64,000 nucleotides of DNA from Saccharicrinis sp963665705 (GTDB lineage: Bacteria; Bacteroidota; Bacteroidia; Bacteroidales; Marinilabiliaceae), in assembly GCA_963665705.1 (NCBI GenBank), contig OY762448.1, positions 372,001 through 436,000 of the forward strand, in the 5' to 3' direction. Made by a program: the position numbers and the translations under genes. Below are positions 35,560 through 44,513 of this stretch, piece after piece. The notes beneath the pieces are model-generated. The model was given only the letters and a program-made list of their open reading frames with translations, ran no database searches and was not told the origin of the DNA. Within the stretch, counting starts at the first letter, position 1. Each line of letters opens with the position of its first letter.

Positions 35560-36972
35560 ATGAAGAATTTAATCTTAATGATATTCTTGTTTGTTTCTGT
35601 AATTACCTATTCACAGTCAGACAGCACTTTTACTTTTAAAAAGCGAGTTTTAGAAAATACTGAAGTAGATATTTTATCAAGTTATTATAATCAGGAAGGT
35701 GATAATGCATCTGTTACCGGAGGGGTAGGAGATGAGAAAATAACCGATTTTACACCTAATATTATTGTTAGTATTCCATTGAATGATGATGATGTTTTAA
35801 CTGTTGATGTTGGTTTTTCAACTTATACATCTGCATCGTCCAGTAATGTAAATCCATTTGATAAGTCCGGAGCTTCGCAAAATGTTAATAACGATATGAC
35901 AGGAAGTCCTTGGGTAGCTTCGTCTGGTGCTTCACAAAAAGATACCTGGACTAGTTTATCCGGAAATTACGCTCATAGTTCTGATGATAGGAATAAAATA
36001 TGGGATGCACATCTTTCGTTTTCTAAGGAGTTTGATTACACTTCGTTGGGATTTGGTGGTGGATATACAAAGTTGTTTAATGAAAAGAATACTGAAATAA
36101 ATGTAAAGGGGAGCTTGTTTTTGGATACGTGGAAACCAGTATATCCAACTGAGTTAATTTCATATGATGATGTAAATGGTGATTTATATAGTGGTTTTTT
36201 TGCCAATGCCGATATTTTAAATAATCAGGGAATAGTTACCAGCAAAAATGGAACAACATGGAATCCAGTTGGTTTTAGTAAGGTTGCGGATAAAGGAAGA
36301 AATACCTATTCTCTTTCAGTCTCTTTTTCTCAGATTTTAAGCAAAAATGCTCAAATTTCCTTGTTCTTCGATTTGGTTCAGCAAGATGGTTGGTTATCTA
36401 ATCCAATGCAGCGGGTGTATTTTGCTGATAAAAGCAATTATTACATTGGGAATGCTGAGAGTATACCTTATTATGCAACTCGTAATAACCGAGATGTTTT
36501 TATGTTGGCAGATGATATTGAAAGATTACCAGAAACCAGATTCAAAATTCCTGTAGGAGTCAGATTTCATTATTTTATTAATGAGTATTTGTCATTAAGA
36601 ACATATTATAGGTACTATTATGATGATTGGGGAATAACATCCAACACGGTGAATGTGGAAATTCCAATAAAGATCTCACAAAAGTTTACATTGTATCCGA
36701 GTTACAGGTTTTATAATCAAACTGCAGCAGACTATTTTGCACCTTTTGATACACATTTGTCAACAAGTAAATATTATACTTCAGATTACGATTTATCAAA
36801 GTTTAATGCTGATCAATTTGGTTTTGGAATATCATACACAGATATTTTTACCAAAGCAAAAATTGGAAAGTTTGGTCTTAAAAGTATTGATTTAAAGTAT
36901 AATAATTATAAGAGGAATACCGGTTTGAAGGCCAATTTTATAGCTTTTGGATTGAAATTTGTTAGAGAGTAG
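35560..36972 (+). CDS. DUF3570 outer-membrane beta-barrel-like protein
   Basis: The 470-residue product has a signal peptide (MKNLILMIFLFVSVITYSQSD) and an alternating pattern of short amphipathic strands with many Asn/Tyr/Gly turns, ending in a strand with a late aromatic residue (FIAFGLKFVRE), like a large outer-membrane barrel. The early strand SSYYNQEGDNASVTGG, ending near TDFTPNIIVSIPLNDDD, is the DUF3570 signature. It follows the thioredoxin-apbE-DUF4266 genes and ends this operon. Role unknown; a pore or scaffold for the envelope redox proteins is conjecture. Confidence 0.85.
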   Translation: MKNLILMIFLFVSVITYSQSDSTFTFKKRVLENTEVDILSSYYNQEGDNASVTGGVGDEKITDFTPNIIVSIPLNDDDVLTVDVGFSTYTSASSSNVNPFDKSGASQNVNNDMTGSPWVASSGASQKDTWTSLSGNYAHSSDDRNKIWDAHLSFSKEFDYTSLGFGGGYTKLFNEKNTEINVKGSLFLDTWKPVYPTELISYDDVNGDLYSGFFANADILNNQGIVTSKNGTTWNPVGFSKVADKGRNTYSLSVSFSQILSKNAQISLFFDLVQQDGWLSNPMQRVYFADKSNYYIGNAESIPYYATRNNRDVFMLADDIERLPETRFKIPVGVRFHYFINEYLSLRTYYRYYYDDWGITSNTVNVEIPIKISQKFTLYPSYRFYNQTAADYFAPFDTHLSTSKYYTSDYDLSKFNADQFGFGISYTDIFTKAKIGKFGLKSIDLKYNNYKRNTGLKANFIAFGLKFVRE

Positions 36973-37028
36973 GCTCGTTTGCGTTTGCAAGGCTTTTTAT
37001 TGGTGAAATTTGATATTTAAAGGTAAAA

Positions 37029-37059
37029 TTTGAATCCTATCATCTAATTATTAGTTTTG
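37029..37059 (+). promoter_or_regulatory. Canonical Bacteroidota promoter of the DPP4 gene
   Basis: TTTG at 37029-37032, a 19-bp spacer, and TAGTTTTG at 37052-37059 match the -33/-7 consensus exactly. The start codon is at 37106. Confidence 0.75.
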
Positions 37060-37105
37060 TTCGCAATAATTGTTTAGTTAATTAGTAATAAGGATTTATA
37101 AATAT

Positions 37106-39319
37106 ATGTATCAAACAACAAAAACATCTAAATCGATAAAAAAGATATTACTTTTTAGTGCCTTTTTTATTCCATTGTTATTAACAGCTCAAAAAAAGAC
37201 TGTTACTCTTGAAGATTTAAATAAAAATTACACTTTTCGTTCTAAGTCAATTGCAGGGCTTAAGTCTACTTCAGATGGTAATAATTATACGGCTCTTGAA
37301 GGAGGAAATAAAATTGTTAAGTATGCATATTCTTCAGGAAAACAGGTTGGTGTTGTATTAGATTTAGGTAAAGTTAAAGATTGCCCTATTGATAATATTC
37401 AAGGTTATGAATTTAATAGTACCAATACAAAAATTCTGGTTTATACTCATAAAGAAAAAATTTATAGGAGAACATTCAGAGCTAATTATTATCTGTATGA
37501 TATTAAAAGAAAAGAGATAAAACCTTTATCAGAAGGAGATAAGCAACAAGCTGCCATTTTTTCGCCTAATGGGGATATGGTTGCTTTTGTAAAGAATAAT
37601 GATGTGTACATCCATAAAATTTTGTTTGGTACAGAAGCTCGAATTACCAAAGATGGAGAATTCAATAAGATTATAAATGGTGTTCCTGATTGGGTTTATG
37701 AAGAGGAGTTTGAGTTTAATAGAGCTATGGAGTGGTCACCTGATAGCAAGGAATTAGCTTATTTGAGATTTGATGAATCGAATGTAAAACAATATAAGTT
37801 TCCATTATATAAAGGTAGTCAACCTACTTATGATGATTACGCATTGTATCCGGGCGAATATAAATTCAAATACCCTAAGGCAGGGGAAGATAATTCAATA
37901 GTAGAAGTGAAAGTTTTTCATGTGAAAAACAGGACTACTAAGACCATGAAAATAGAGGATGGAGATTATTATATTCCTCGTATTCGATGGACTTACGAAG
38001 AAGGTAAACTAGGAATTTTAAAGTTAAATCGTCTTCAAAATCAATTTGATCTGTTAATTGCAAACACAGCATCAACTCTAACTAAAAGTGTATTTACTCA
38101 TCGAAATGATTATTATATTGATGAGAATGTGCTGGATAATTTAACCTTTTTACCCGGAGGAGATTACTTTGTTTATGTAGGAGAGATGGATGGATATAAT
38201 CACATTCATTTATACACAATGGCAGGGATGAAAATCAGACAGCTTACAAAAGGTAATTGGGATGTGACTGATTTTTATGGTTATGACACCAATAAAAAAA
38301 TGATCTATTATCAGGCAGCTAAAGTTTCTCCAACACAAAGAGAAGTGTACGCTGTTAGTTTGGATGCTAAGAAGCAATGTAAGTTAAGTAGTAAAGAAGG
38401 TACTAATAGTGCTGAATTTAATTCAAATTATAAATATTATATAAATACATATTCAAGTACAACAACACCACCTCAATATACACTAAATGCACAATCAGGA
38501 AAATTAGTAAGAACGATTGAAGATAATTCAGCCTTGAAAACAAAGTTGGCTGCATATGAATTGGCTGACAAAGAGTTTTTTACATTTACTACAAGTGAGG
38601 GAGTAGAATTAAACGGATGGATGATTAAACCATTAAACTTTGACGCTTCAAAACAGTATCCTGTTTTAATGACTCAGTATAGTGGTCCAAATTCTCAGGA
38701 AGTGTTGGACGAATGGTCTTTGGGTTGGGAGCAATATTTAGCTTCTGAAGGTTATCTCGTTGCCTGCGTTGATCCACGAGGAACAGGGGCCCGAGGTGAA
38801 GAATTTAGAAAGTGTACCTACATGCAGTTAGGTAAGTATGAGTCTGATGATCAAATTGAAGCAGCAAAATACCTGGGTAGTTTAGATTATACAGATGCTT
38901 CACGAATAGCTATTTGGGGATGGAGTTATGGTGGATTTATGAGTTGTAGCTGTTTAGGTAAAGCAAATGGTGTATTTAAAGTTGGTATTGCCGTAGCTCC
39001 GGTAACTAATTGGCGCTATTACGATAGTGTTTATACCGAAAGGTTTATGCGTAAACCACAAGAAAATCCTAAAGGATATGATGAGAACTCACCTATTAAT
39101 ATGGTTAATGATTTAACCGGACGATTATTTATTATTCATGGTTCTGCTGATGATAATGTGCATTATCAAAATACAGTTGAGTATGTAGAGCAATTGATAC
39201 AGGCAGGAAAGCAATTTGATATGTTTGTGTATCCAAACAGAAATCATAGTATTTATGGAGGTAACACAAGAATGCATTTATATCAGATGATGAGTGATTA
39301 TTTAAAGAGAAACTTATAA
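37106..39319 (+). CDS. Dipeptidyl peptidase IV, S9 family
   Basis: The 737-residue secreted protein has a signal peptide (about 1-28, ending LLTAQKK), an eight-bladed beta-propeller region (about 40-480) and a C-terminal alpha/beta-hydrolase domain (about 490-737). The nucleophile elbow is GWSYGGFMS, the acid Asp sits in HGSADDNVH and the His in RNHSIYGG. The propeller carries the EEEFEFNRAMEW double-Glu motif that anchors the peptide N-terminus in DPP4. It releases X-Pro dipeptides. An exact promoter and a strong terminator make it a single-gene unit. Confidence 0.95.
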   Translation: MYQTTKTSKSIKKILLFSAFFIPLLLTAQKKTVTLEDLNKNYTFRSKSIAGLKSTSDGNNYTALEGGNKIVKYAYSSGKQVGVVLDLGKVKDCPIDNIQGYEFNSTNTKILVYTHKEKIYRRTFRANYYLYDIKRKEIKPLSEGDKQQAAIFSPNGDMVAFVKNNDVYIHKILFGTEARITKDGEFNKIINGVPDWVYEEEFEFNRAMEWSPDSKELAYLRFDESNVKQYKFPLYKGSQPTYDDYALYPGEYKFKYPKAGEDNSIVEVKVFHVKNRTTKTMKIEDGDYYIPRIRWTYEEGKLGILKLNRLQNQFDLLIANTASTLTKSVFTHRNDYYIDENVLDNLTFLPGGDYFVYVGEMDGYNHIHLYTMAGMKIRQLTKGNWDVTDFYGYDTNKKMIYYQAAKVSPTQREVYAVSLDAKKQCKLSSKEGTNSAEFNSNYKYYINTYSSTTTPPQYTLNAQSGKLVRTIEDNSALKTKLAAYELADKEFFTFTTSEGVELNGWMIKPLNFDASKQYPVLMTQYSGPNSQEVLDEWSLGWEQYLASEGYLVACVDPRGTGARGEEFRKCTYMQLGKYESDDQIEAAKYLGSLDYTDASRIAIWGWSYGGFMSCSCLGKANGVFKVGIAVAPVTNWRYYDSVYTERFMRKPQENPKGYDENSPINMVNDLTGRLFIIHGSADDNVHYQNTVEYVEQLIQAGKQFDMFVYPNRNHSIYGGNTRMHLYQMMSDYLKRNL

Positions 39320-39347
39320 ATAATTAGACTTTAGTTTTTTTAATATC

Positions 39348-39396
39348 AAAAACCTTATCATTTTATTATTGTAAAAAGTAAGATGATAAGGTTTTT
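39348..39396 (+). terminator. Terminator of the DPP4 gene
   Basis: A perfect 14-bp stem (AAAAACCTTATCAT / ATGATAAGGTTTTT) with a 21-nt AT-rich loop lies about 30 bp after the stop and ends in a T run. Confidence 0.8.
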
Positions 39397-39437
39397 GTTT
39401 TTATTAATATCTTTATCCTAATTTAAAAACTACTATT

Positions 39438-40070
39438 TTGCATATATTTAAATACTTAGCACCCTTCTGCCTGTTTTTTTGTTTTGTAAATTCTTCCGCT
39501 CAGGAAACATCGTTACAGAGTAAGAAATATGGTTTTTTTTATGAGCAATATTATGCCATGAAAAATGATACTTCAATTAAACATGGAAGGTATTTTAGAA
39601 AATACAAAGGCCTTGTTATTGAACGGGGAGTGTACAAAAATGGTGAAAAGAGTGGGCGATGGGTCTATTTTTCTTTGAATGGTGTATTTGAATTTGAATA
39701 TGATTACAATACAAATAAGGTAACTAAAATTGCGAATAGACAAACTCCGGAGGAATATTTAGAAACACCTGTGTTTTTTGATGGTAGTCCTTTAATACCT
39801 TATGTTTATATTGTAAATCATATAGATTATCCTCAGGTGGCTAAGAACCAAGATGTTAAAGGTAGGGTTACTTTGGCTGTTACCGTTAATGGTATGGGTA
39901 AACCTGTTCAGCTACAGATAGTTAAAAAACTTCACCCCTTACTGGATAAAGAAGTTTTGAGAGTTGCAAAAACATTTCCAAGGGAGTGGAGTTGGATTCC
40001 TGCTACTTATAATGGACAAAATGTGAGCAGTGAATATCATATTGATATTGAGTTTGAGTTGGTAGAATAG
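39438..40070 (+). CDS. Secreted protein with MORN-like repeat and TonB C-terminal domain
   Basis: About 210 residues from a TTG at 39438, the only start that gives the hydrophobic signal peptide (FCLFFCFVNSSAQE). The middle has a YwqK/MORN-like strand pattern (GRYFRKYKGLVIERGVYKNG, KSGRWVYFSLNGVFEFEY). The end is a TonB C-terminal fold (PQVAKNQDVKGRVTLAVTVN, GMGKPVQ, then WIPATYNGQNVSSEY). There is no proline-rich linker or transmembrane anchor after the signal, so it is not a classic TonB. A role in envelope transport is not shown. Its start overlaps a -7-like sequence, so the true start is uncertain. Confidence 0.75.
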   Translation: MHIFKYLAPFCLFFCFVNSSAQETSLQSKKYGFFYEQYYAMKNDTSIKHGRYFRKYKGLVIERGVYKNGEKSGRWVYFSLNGVFEFEYDYNTNKVTKIANRQTPEEYLETPVFFDGSPLIPYVYIVNHIDYPQVAKNQDVKGRVTLAVTVNGMGKPVQLQIVKKLHPLLDKEVLRVAKTFPREWSWIPATYNGQNVSSEYHIDIEFELVE

Positions 40071-40082
40071 TATTTGAATTAT

Positions 40083-40111
40083 ATTGCATTCGCATAACTT
40101 TTTTATCTTTG
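40083..40111 (+). promoter_or_regulatory. argS promoter
   Basis: ATTG at 40083-40086, a 17-bp spacer and TATCTTTG at 40104-40111 resemble the Bacteroidota promoter. The argS start is 39 bp downstream. Confidence 0.6.
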
Positions 40112-40149
40112 CACTCTCATTTGTAAAATAAAGCAGAATAACAGCAGTT

Positions 40150-42069
40150 ATGGATATAGAATTGCAATTAAAAGGAAAAGTAATTGCCGCAGTTAAGGAA
40201 CTATACGGACAAGAGATAAATGAAAAACAGGCTCAGGTACAAATTACCCGAAAAGATTTAACGGGTGATTTTACAATTGTGGTTTTCCCTTTACTTAAAA
40301 TATCAAAAAAATCACCTGAAGAAACAGGAAAAGATATTGGTGAGTTTATTAAAAACTCAGACGAAAATGTAGCTAATTATAACACTGTTAAAGGTTTCTT
40401 GAATATTGAATTGGCTGCTGATTATTGGCTTAATTTAGTAAATGATATTGCTCAGCAAGAAACTTATGGATATCAACCAGTAGAGGAATCTTCTCCTTTA
40501 ATGATGATTGAATATTCTTCTCCAAATACTAATAAACCATTACACTTAGGACATATACGTAATAACCTGTTGGGATATTCTTTATCTAGAATTGCAGCAG
40601 CTAATGGTTATAATGTTGTAAAAACAAATATTGTAAACGATAGAGGTATTCATATTTGTAAATCAATGTTAGCGTGGAAAAAGTGGGGTGAGGGAGCTAC
40701 TCCTGAATCAACTGGTATCAAAGGCGATAAGTTAGTAGGTGATTACTATGTGAAATTTGACCAGGAATACAAAGCTGAGATTAAAACGATTATAGCTGAG
40801 AAATTAAATGATTATCCAGCGATAAGTGAGGTTGATGATTTTGCTACAACCTTTTCTGCCTTAAAAGCTAAAAAGAAAACAAAAGAGGGTTTGAATGATG
40901 CTGAAAATGAGCAGTTCAAAGCTTGTGAAGAATTAAGTAAGTACGCTGAAAATAATGCTCCTTTAATTCAGGAAGCACGTGAAATGCTTAGAAAATGGGA
41001 AGCTAAAGATGCTGAGGTTTACAAAGACTGGGAAACCATGAATAGTTGGGTTTATGCAGGTTTTGATGTGACTTACAAAAAAATGGGCGTTGATTTTGAT
41101 AAGATTTATTATGAGTCTGATACATTTACTGTTGGTAGAGACATGGTGTTGGAAGGCTTGGATAAAGGTCTTTTTTATAAAAGAGATGATAATAGTGTTT
41201 GGTGTGATTTAGCTAAAGATGGTCTTGATGAGAAATTGTTACTTCGTAAAGATGGAACGTCTGTTTATATGACTCAGGACATTGGTACTGCAAAACTACG
41301 ATTCGATGATTTTAATATCGATAAGATGGTTTATGTAGTTGGAAATGAACAAGATTATCACTTTCAGGTTTTGGCCTTATTGCTTGATAAGCTAGGATTT
41401 AAGTGGGGTAAGGATTTGGTTCACTTTTCATATGGAATGGTAGAGCTTCCTGAAGGGAAAATGAAATCAAGAGAAGGTACTGTAGTTGATGCTGATGATT
41501 TAGTAGAAGATATGGTGAATACTGCTCGTGAGATGTCTAAAGACCTTGGGAAATTAGATGGATATTCAGAAGAAGATGCAGAAGCAGTATACAGAATGAT
41601 TGCACTTGGAGCCCTTAAATATTTTATATTGAAGGTGGATCCGCGTAAAAATATGACTTTTAATCCTTCAGAATCAATTGATTTTAATGGGAATACAGGT
41701 CCGTTTATTCAATATACACATGCTCGAATTCAGTCTATTTTCAGAAAAGCTGCAGAAAAAGGAATTGAAGTGGCAGATAAAGCACCAATAAATGTGGAGA
41801 TCGGGGAGAAAGAGAATAACCTGATTCGTATGATTGCTTATTTTCCGAATATTGTAAAAGAGGCTGGTAAAGTGTTTTCTCCTGCTGTGATAGCTAATTT
41901 TGCCTATGATTTAGCAAAAGAATACAACCAGTTCTATCATGATTGCCCAATTCTTTTTGAGGAGGATGAAGATAAGCGAATGATGCGTTTGGTATTGTGT
42001 AAAACAGTTGGTAAAACAATTAAAAACGCCATGTGGTTGTTAGGTGTGGATGTACCTGAAAAAATGTAG
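40150..42069 (+). CDS. argS: Arginyl-tRNA synthetase
   Basis: The 639-residue class I synthetase has the Add-1 N-terminal domain (1-110), the HIGH motif as NKPLHLGHIRNN, the conserved NIVNDRGIHICKSM block, the VVGNEQDYHFQVL and FSYGMVELPEGKMKSREG blocks (KMSKS-like), and the DALR anticodon-binding end (FNGNTGPFIQYTHARIQSI through the C-terminus). It charges tRNA-Arg. It stands alone between a promoter and a terminator. Confidence 0.97.
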   Translation: MDIELQLKGKVIAAVKELYGQEINEKQAQVQITRKDLTGDFTIVVFPLLKISKKSPEETGKDIGEFIKNSDENVANYNTVKGFLNIELAADYWLNLVNDIAQQETYGYQPVEESSPLMMIEYSSPNTNKPLHLGHIRNNLLGYSLSRIAAANGYNVVKTNIVNDRGIHICKSMLAWKKWGEGATPESTGIKGDKLVGDYYVKFDQEYKAEIKTIIAEKLNDYPAISEVDDFATTFSALKAKKKTKEGLNDAENEQFKACEELSKYAENNAPLIQEAREMLRKWEAKDAEVYKDWETMNSWVYAGFDVTYKKMGVDFDKIYYESDTFTVGRDMVLEGLDKGLFYKRDDNSVWCDLAKDGLDEKLLLRKDGTSVYMTQDIGTAKLRFDDFNIDKMVYVVGNEQDYHFQVLALLLDKLGFKWGKDLVHFSYGMVELPEGKMKSREGTVVDADDLVEDMVNTAREMSKDLGKLDGYSEEDAEAVYRMIALGALKYFILKVDPRKNMTFNPSESIDFNGNTGPFIQYTHARIQSIFRKAAEKGIEVADKAPINVEIGEKENNLIRMIAYFPNIVKEAGKVFSPAVIANFAYDLAKEYNQFYHDCPILFEEDEDKRMMRLVLCKTVGKTIKNAMWLLGVDVPEKM

Positions 42070-42090
42070 TTCAAATAGTATTTTAGATAT

Positions 42091-42127
42091 AAAGGCTCGT
42101 AGATTTTAATTTCTGCGAGCCTTTTTT
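42091..42127 (+). terminator. argS terminator
   Basis: A 9-bp stem AAAGGCTCG / CGAGCCTTT, extendable by a further three to four pairs around a loop, is followed by T residues; it lies 22 bp after the argS stop and 19 bp before the convergent gene. Confidence 0.85.
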
Positions 42128-42145
42128 ATGGGTACGTATTTTTAT

Positions 42146-42652
42146 TTATTCTTTTGATTTTAGGTATTTGTCGCTTAAAAGTATGCTGGCCAATATTTTA
42201 GGAGCAACTTCGTAGCCATACCTTTTAATCTTATCTACAATCTGAGTTTCAGATACAGTTTTGTCTTTTAATAAGTTTAATAACTCATCAAACTGAGATT
42301 GAGACAATTCTTTCTTTATAGCATCCTCAACTAGTTCAATGCTGTTAATAGTTGTCTTGGTTTTATCAGGAATTACGTTTTCTGCTAATCCAAATGTTTC
42401 AATTTCTAAAATGATAGTTTCAAGAACATCTGCACAGGTCTTTTTTACTGAGTCTACATCTCCTGTGGAATCCCTTAATGACCAGCTGTTGTTTTGAAAA
42501 TCTATATCGCCAATTAGTTTCCTTTTTAAATTGTCAGGTCCAAGTATCGAGTCGATAACGGCTATGGTTCCTTGTTTCCAGCTGTTTAAATCAAAGCTTC
42601 TTTCATCTAATTTGCGTAATCGGGAGTGTAGTAATTGTAATTCCTTTTCCAT
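42146..42652 (-). CDS. Hypothetical soluble protein
   Basis: The 168-residue protein has no signal peptide or membrane segment and is mostly helical with many acidic and basic residues (ELQLLHSRLRKLDERSFDL, then EIETFGLAENV and a C-terminal helix bundle with LNLLKDKTVSE). I do not recognise the family and see no catalytic motif. It reads as a complete gene (start at 42652, normal codon use). It is convergent with argS and separated from rocD by about 265 bp; no functional context. Confidence 0.55.
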   Translation of the reverse strand: MEKELQLLHSRLRKLDERSFDLNSWKQGTIAVIDSILGPDNLKRKLIGDIDFQNNSWSLRDSTGDVDSVKKTCADVLETIILEIETFGLAENVIPDKTKTTINSIELVEDAIKKELSQSQFDELLNLLKDKTVSETQIVDKIKRYGYEVAPKILASILLSDKYLKSKE

Positions 42653-42854
42653 GGTGAAGTAGGTTTAAATACAAATTAAATATACGTTTTTTTGATGCAA
42701 TTTACCACAGGAGTTTTTTTGTACTTGTGTATTCAGAAAAACAAGTGTCTTTTTTTTAAAAACACCTTACATTTTCACTGAAAATACGTGTGTTTTTACT
42801 GATTACCTGTAGTTGTTTAGTGTTGAGTTGTTTGCTTGATCTGTGTGTATAAAA

Positions 42855-42891
42855 AAAGCTCAGAGTAATTATTGAATTAACTCTGAGCTTT
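42855..42891 (-). terminator. rocD terminator
   Basis: A 12-bp stem AAAGCTCAGAGT / ACTCTGAGCTTT around a 13-nt loop lies 26 bp after the rocD stop on the minus strand; an A run on + gives the T tract. Confidence 0.8.
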
Positions 42892-42916
42892 AATGGCAAA
42901 AGAAGACTATTAAGGA

Positions 42917-44128
42917 TTATTCAAAATCAGCAAAAGTCTTTTTTATAATATGAATGGCTTCTCTTAATTCTTTTTCCGTGATTACTAAAGGTGGTGCAAA
43001 GCGAATAATATGACCATGTGTTGGTTTTGCAATTAAACCATTCTCTTTCATAGCTAAACAAACATCCCATGCTGTTTTGCCATTCTTTGGTTTAATAACA
43101 ACAGCATTAAGTAATCCCTTTCCTCTTACTAATTCAATCATATCTGATTGAATGTTTTCTAGCTCACTTCTGAATATTTCCCCCAGTTTAGTTGCATTTT
43201 CTTCAAGTTTCTCATCTTTAATTACATCCAATGCAGCAATGGCAACTTTACAACCCAATGGATTACCTCCATATGTAGAGCCGTGTTCACCAGGTTTAAT
43301 GCAAAGCATAATTTCATCATCAGCTAACACTGCAGATACCGGAAAAACACCTCCTGATACGGCCTTACCTAAAATTAAAATATCAGGACGAACATCCTCA
43401 TGATCACAGGCTAACATTTTTCCGGTACGGGCAATTCCGGTTTGTACTTCATCAGCAATAAATAAAACATTGTTAGCTTTACATAGCTCATGAGCTTTCT
43501 TTAAATAGCCATCTTCAGGAACGTATACACCTGCTTCTCCCTGAATTGGCTCAACTAAAAATCCAGCTACATTAGGATCTTCTAAGGCTTTTTCTAATGC
43601 TTTAATATCATTATAAGCAACAACTTCAAATCCTGGAGTGTAAGGCCCAAATCCTTTATATGAATCGGGATCGGTTGACATGGAAATAATTGTAATGGTT
43701 CTTCCGTGGAAATTACCTTCACATACTATTATTTTAGCTTTGTTTTCTTCAATGCACTTTTTCTCGTATGCCCATTTTCTACATAGTTTAATAGCTGTTT
43801 CATCAGCTTCGGCACCGGTGTTCATAGGTAATACCTTGTCGTATCCAAAGTATTGGGTAATATACTCTTCAAACTCTCCAAGCACACTACTGTAAAAAGC
43901 TCTTGAGGTTAATGTAAGTTTAGAGGCCTGGTCTGTTAGGGCTTTTATTATTTTAGGATGACAATGACCTTGGTTAACGGCAGAATATGCAGATAGGAAA
44001 TCAAAATATTTGTTACCATCAACATCCCAAACATATATGCCTTCCCCTTTATCTAAAACTACTGGAAGTGGGTGATAATTATGTGCACCATACTTATCTT
44101 CTCTTTCTATATAATCATTCTGAGTCAT
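42917..44128 (-). CDS. rocD: Ornithine-oxo-acid transaminase
   Basis: The 403-residue PLP enzyme is a class III aminotransferase: SAYSAVNQGHCHPKI, LPMNTGAEADETAIKLCRKW, NFHGRTITIISMS, GFLVEPIQGEAGV, LFIADEVQTGIARTGKM and the PLP lysine in LILGKAVSGGVFPVSAV. The pattern (including YGAHNYHPLP near the N-terminus) is that of ornithine aminotransferase, which turns ornithine and 2-oxoglutarate into glutamate semialdehyde and glutamate in arginine or proline metabolism. It is monocistronic, with its own terminator. Confidence 0.95.
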   Translation of the reverse strand: MTQNDYIEREDKYGAHNYHPLPVVLDKGEGIYVWDVDGNKYFDFLSAYSAVNQGHCHPKIIKALTDQASKLTLTSRAFYSSVLGEFEEYITQYFGYDKVLPMNTGAEADETAIKLCRKWAYEKKCIEENKAKIIVCEGNFHGRTITIISMSTDPDSYKGFGPYTPGFEVVAYNDIKALEKALEDPNVAGFLVEPIQGEAGVYVPEDGYLKKAHELCKANNVLFIADEVQTGIARTGKMLACDHEDVRPDILILGKAVSGGVFPVSAVLADDEIMLCIKPGEHGSTYGGNPLGCKVAIAALDVIKDEKLEENATKLGEIFRSELENIQSDMIELVRGKGLLNAVVIKPKNGKTAWDVCLAMKENGLIAKPTHGHIIRFAPPLVITEKELREAIHIIKKTFADFE

Positions 44129-44513
44129 TAGTGTTTTGTTTTTAAAGGATTATCAAATTGTTCACTAAGATACAAATTGGATGTTTTTATCTGAGTGATA
44201 AATGTCAGGAGAGTTTCATAGGTGTGTGATGTTGAATTATTATTTAACGTAATGTTTACAAATTAATATGTTGTTATTACGAGTGAAGTATAATGTAATG
44301 ACGTTGGTGTAAAGATTTTGTTTGTGGTTTGGATTTGTGTAATAGAGTAATGTGTGGTCATTGAATGCCGCAGTATAGAAGGTGTTTTAATGTTGGTTGA
44401 TATATATTGTTAAGTATATATGTAAAATAAATAAAACAATTATTTGTGTATTTAAAATAAGCTCGTTATTTTTAGATCATAATAATCTTTAGTATTCAAC
44501 CAATACCTAACTT
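44129..44513. other. Intergenic region upstream of the TssD gene
   Basis: AT-rich spacer of 385 bp between divergent genes. It holds the promoter candidate for the TssD cassette; no gene or repeat is recognised. Confidence 0.55.
44443..44473 (+). promoter_or_regulatory. Promoter of the TssD cassette
   Basis: TTTG at 44443-44446, a 19-bp spacer and TATTTTTA at 44466-44473 (one mismatch to TAnnTTTG) lie 40 bases upstream of the start at 44514. Confidence 0.5.
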
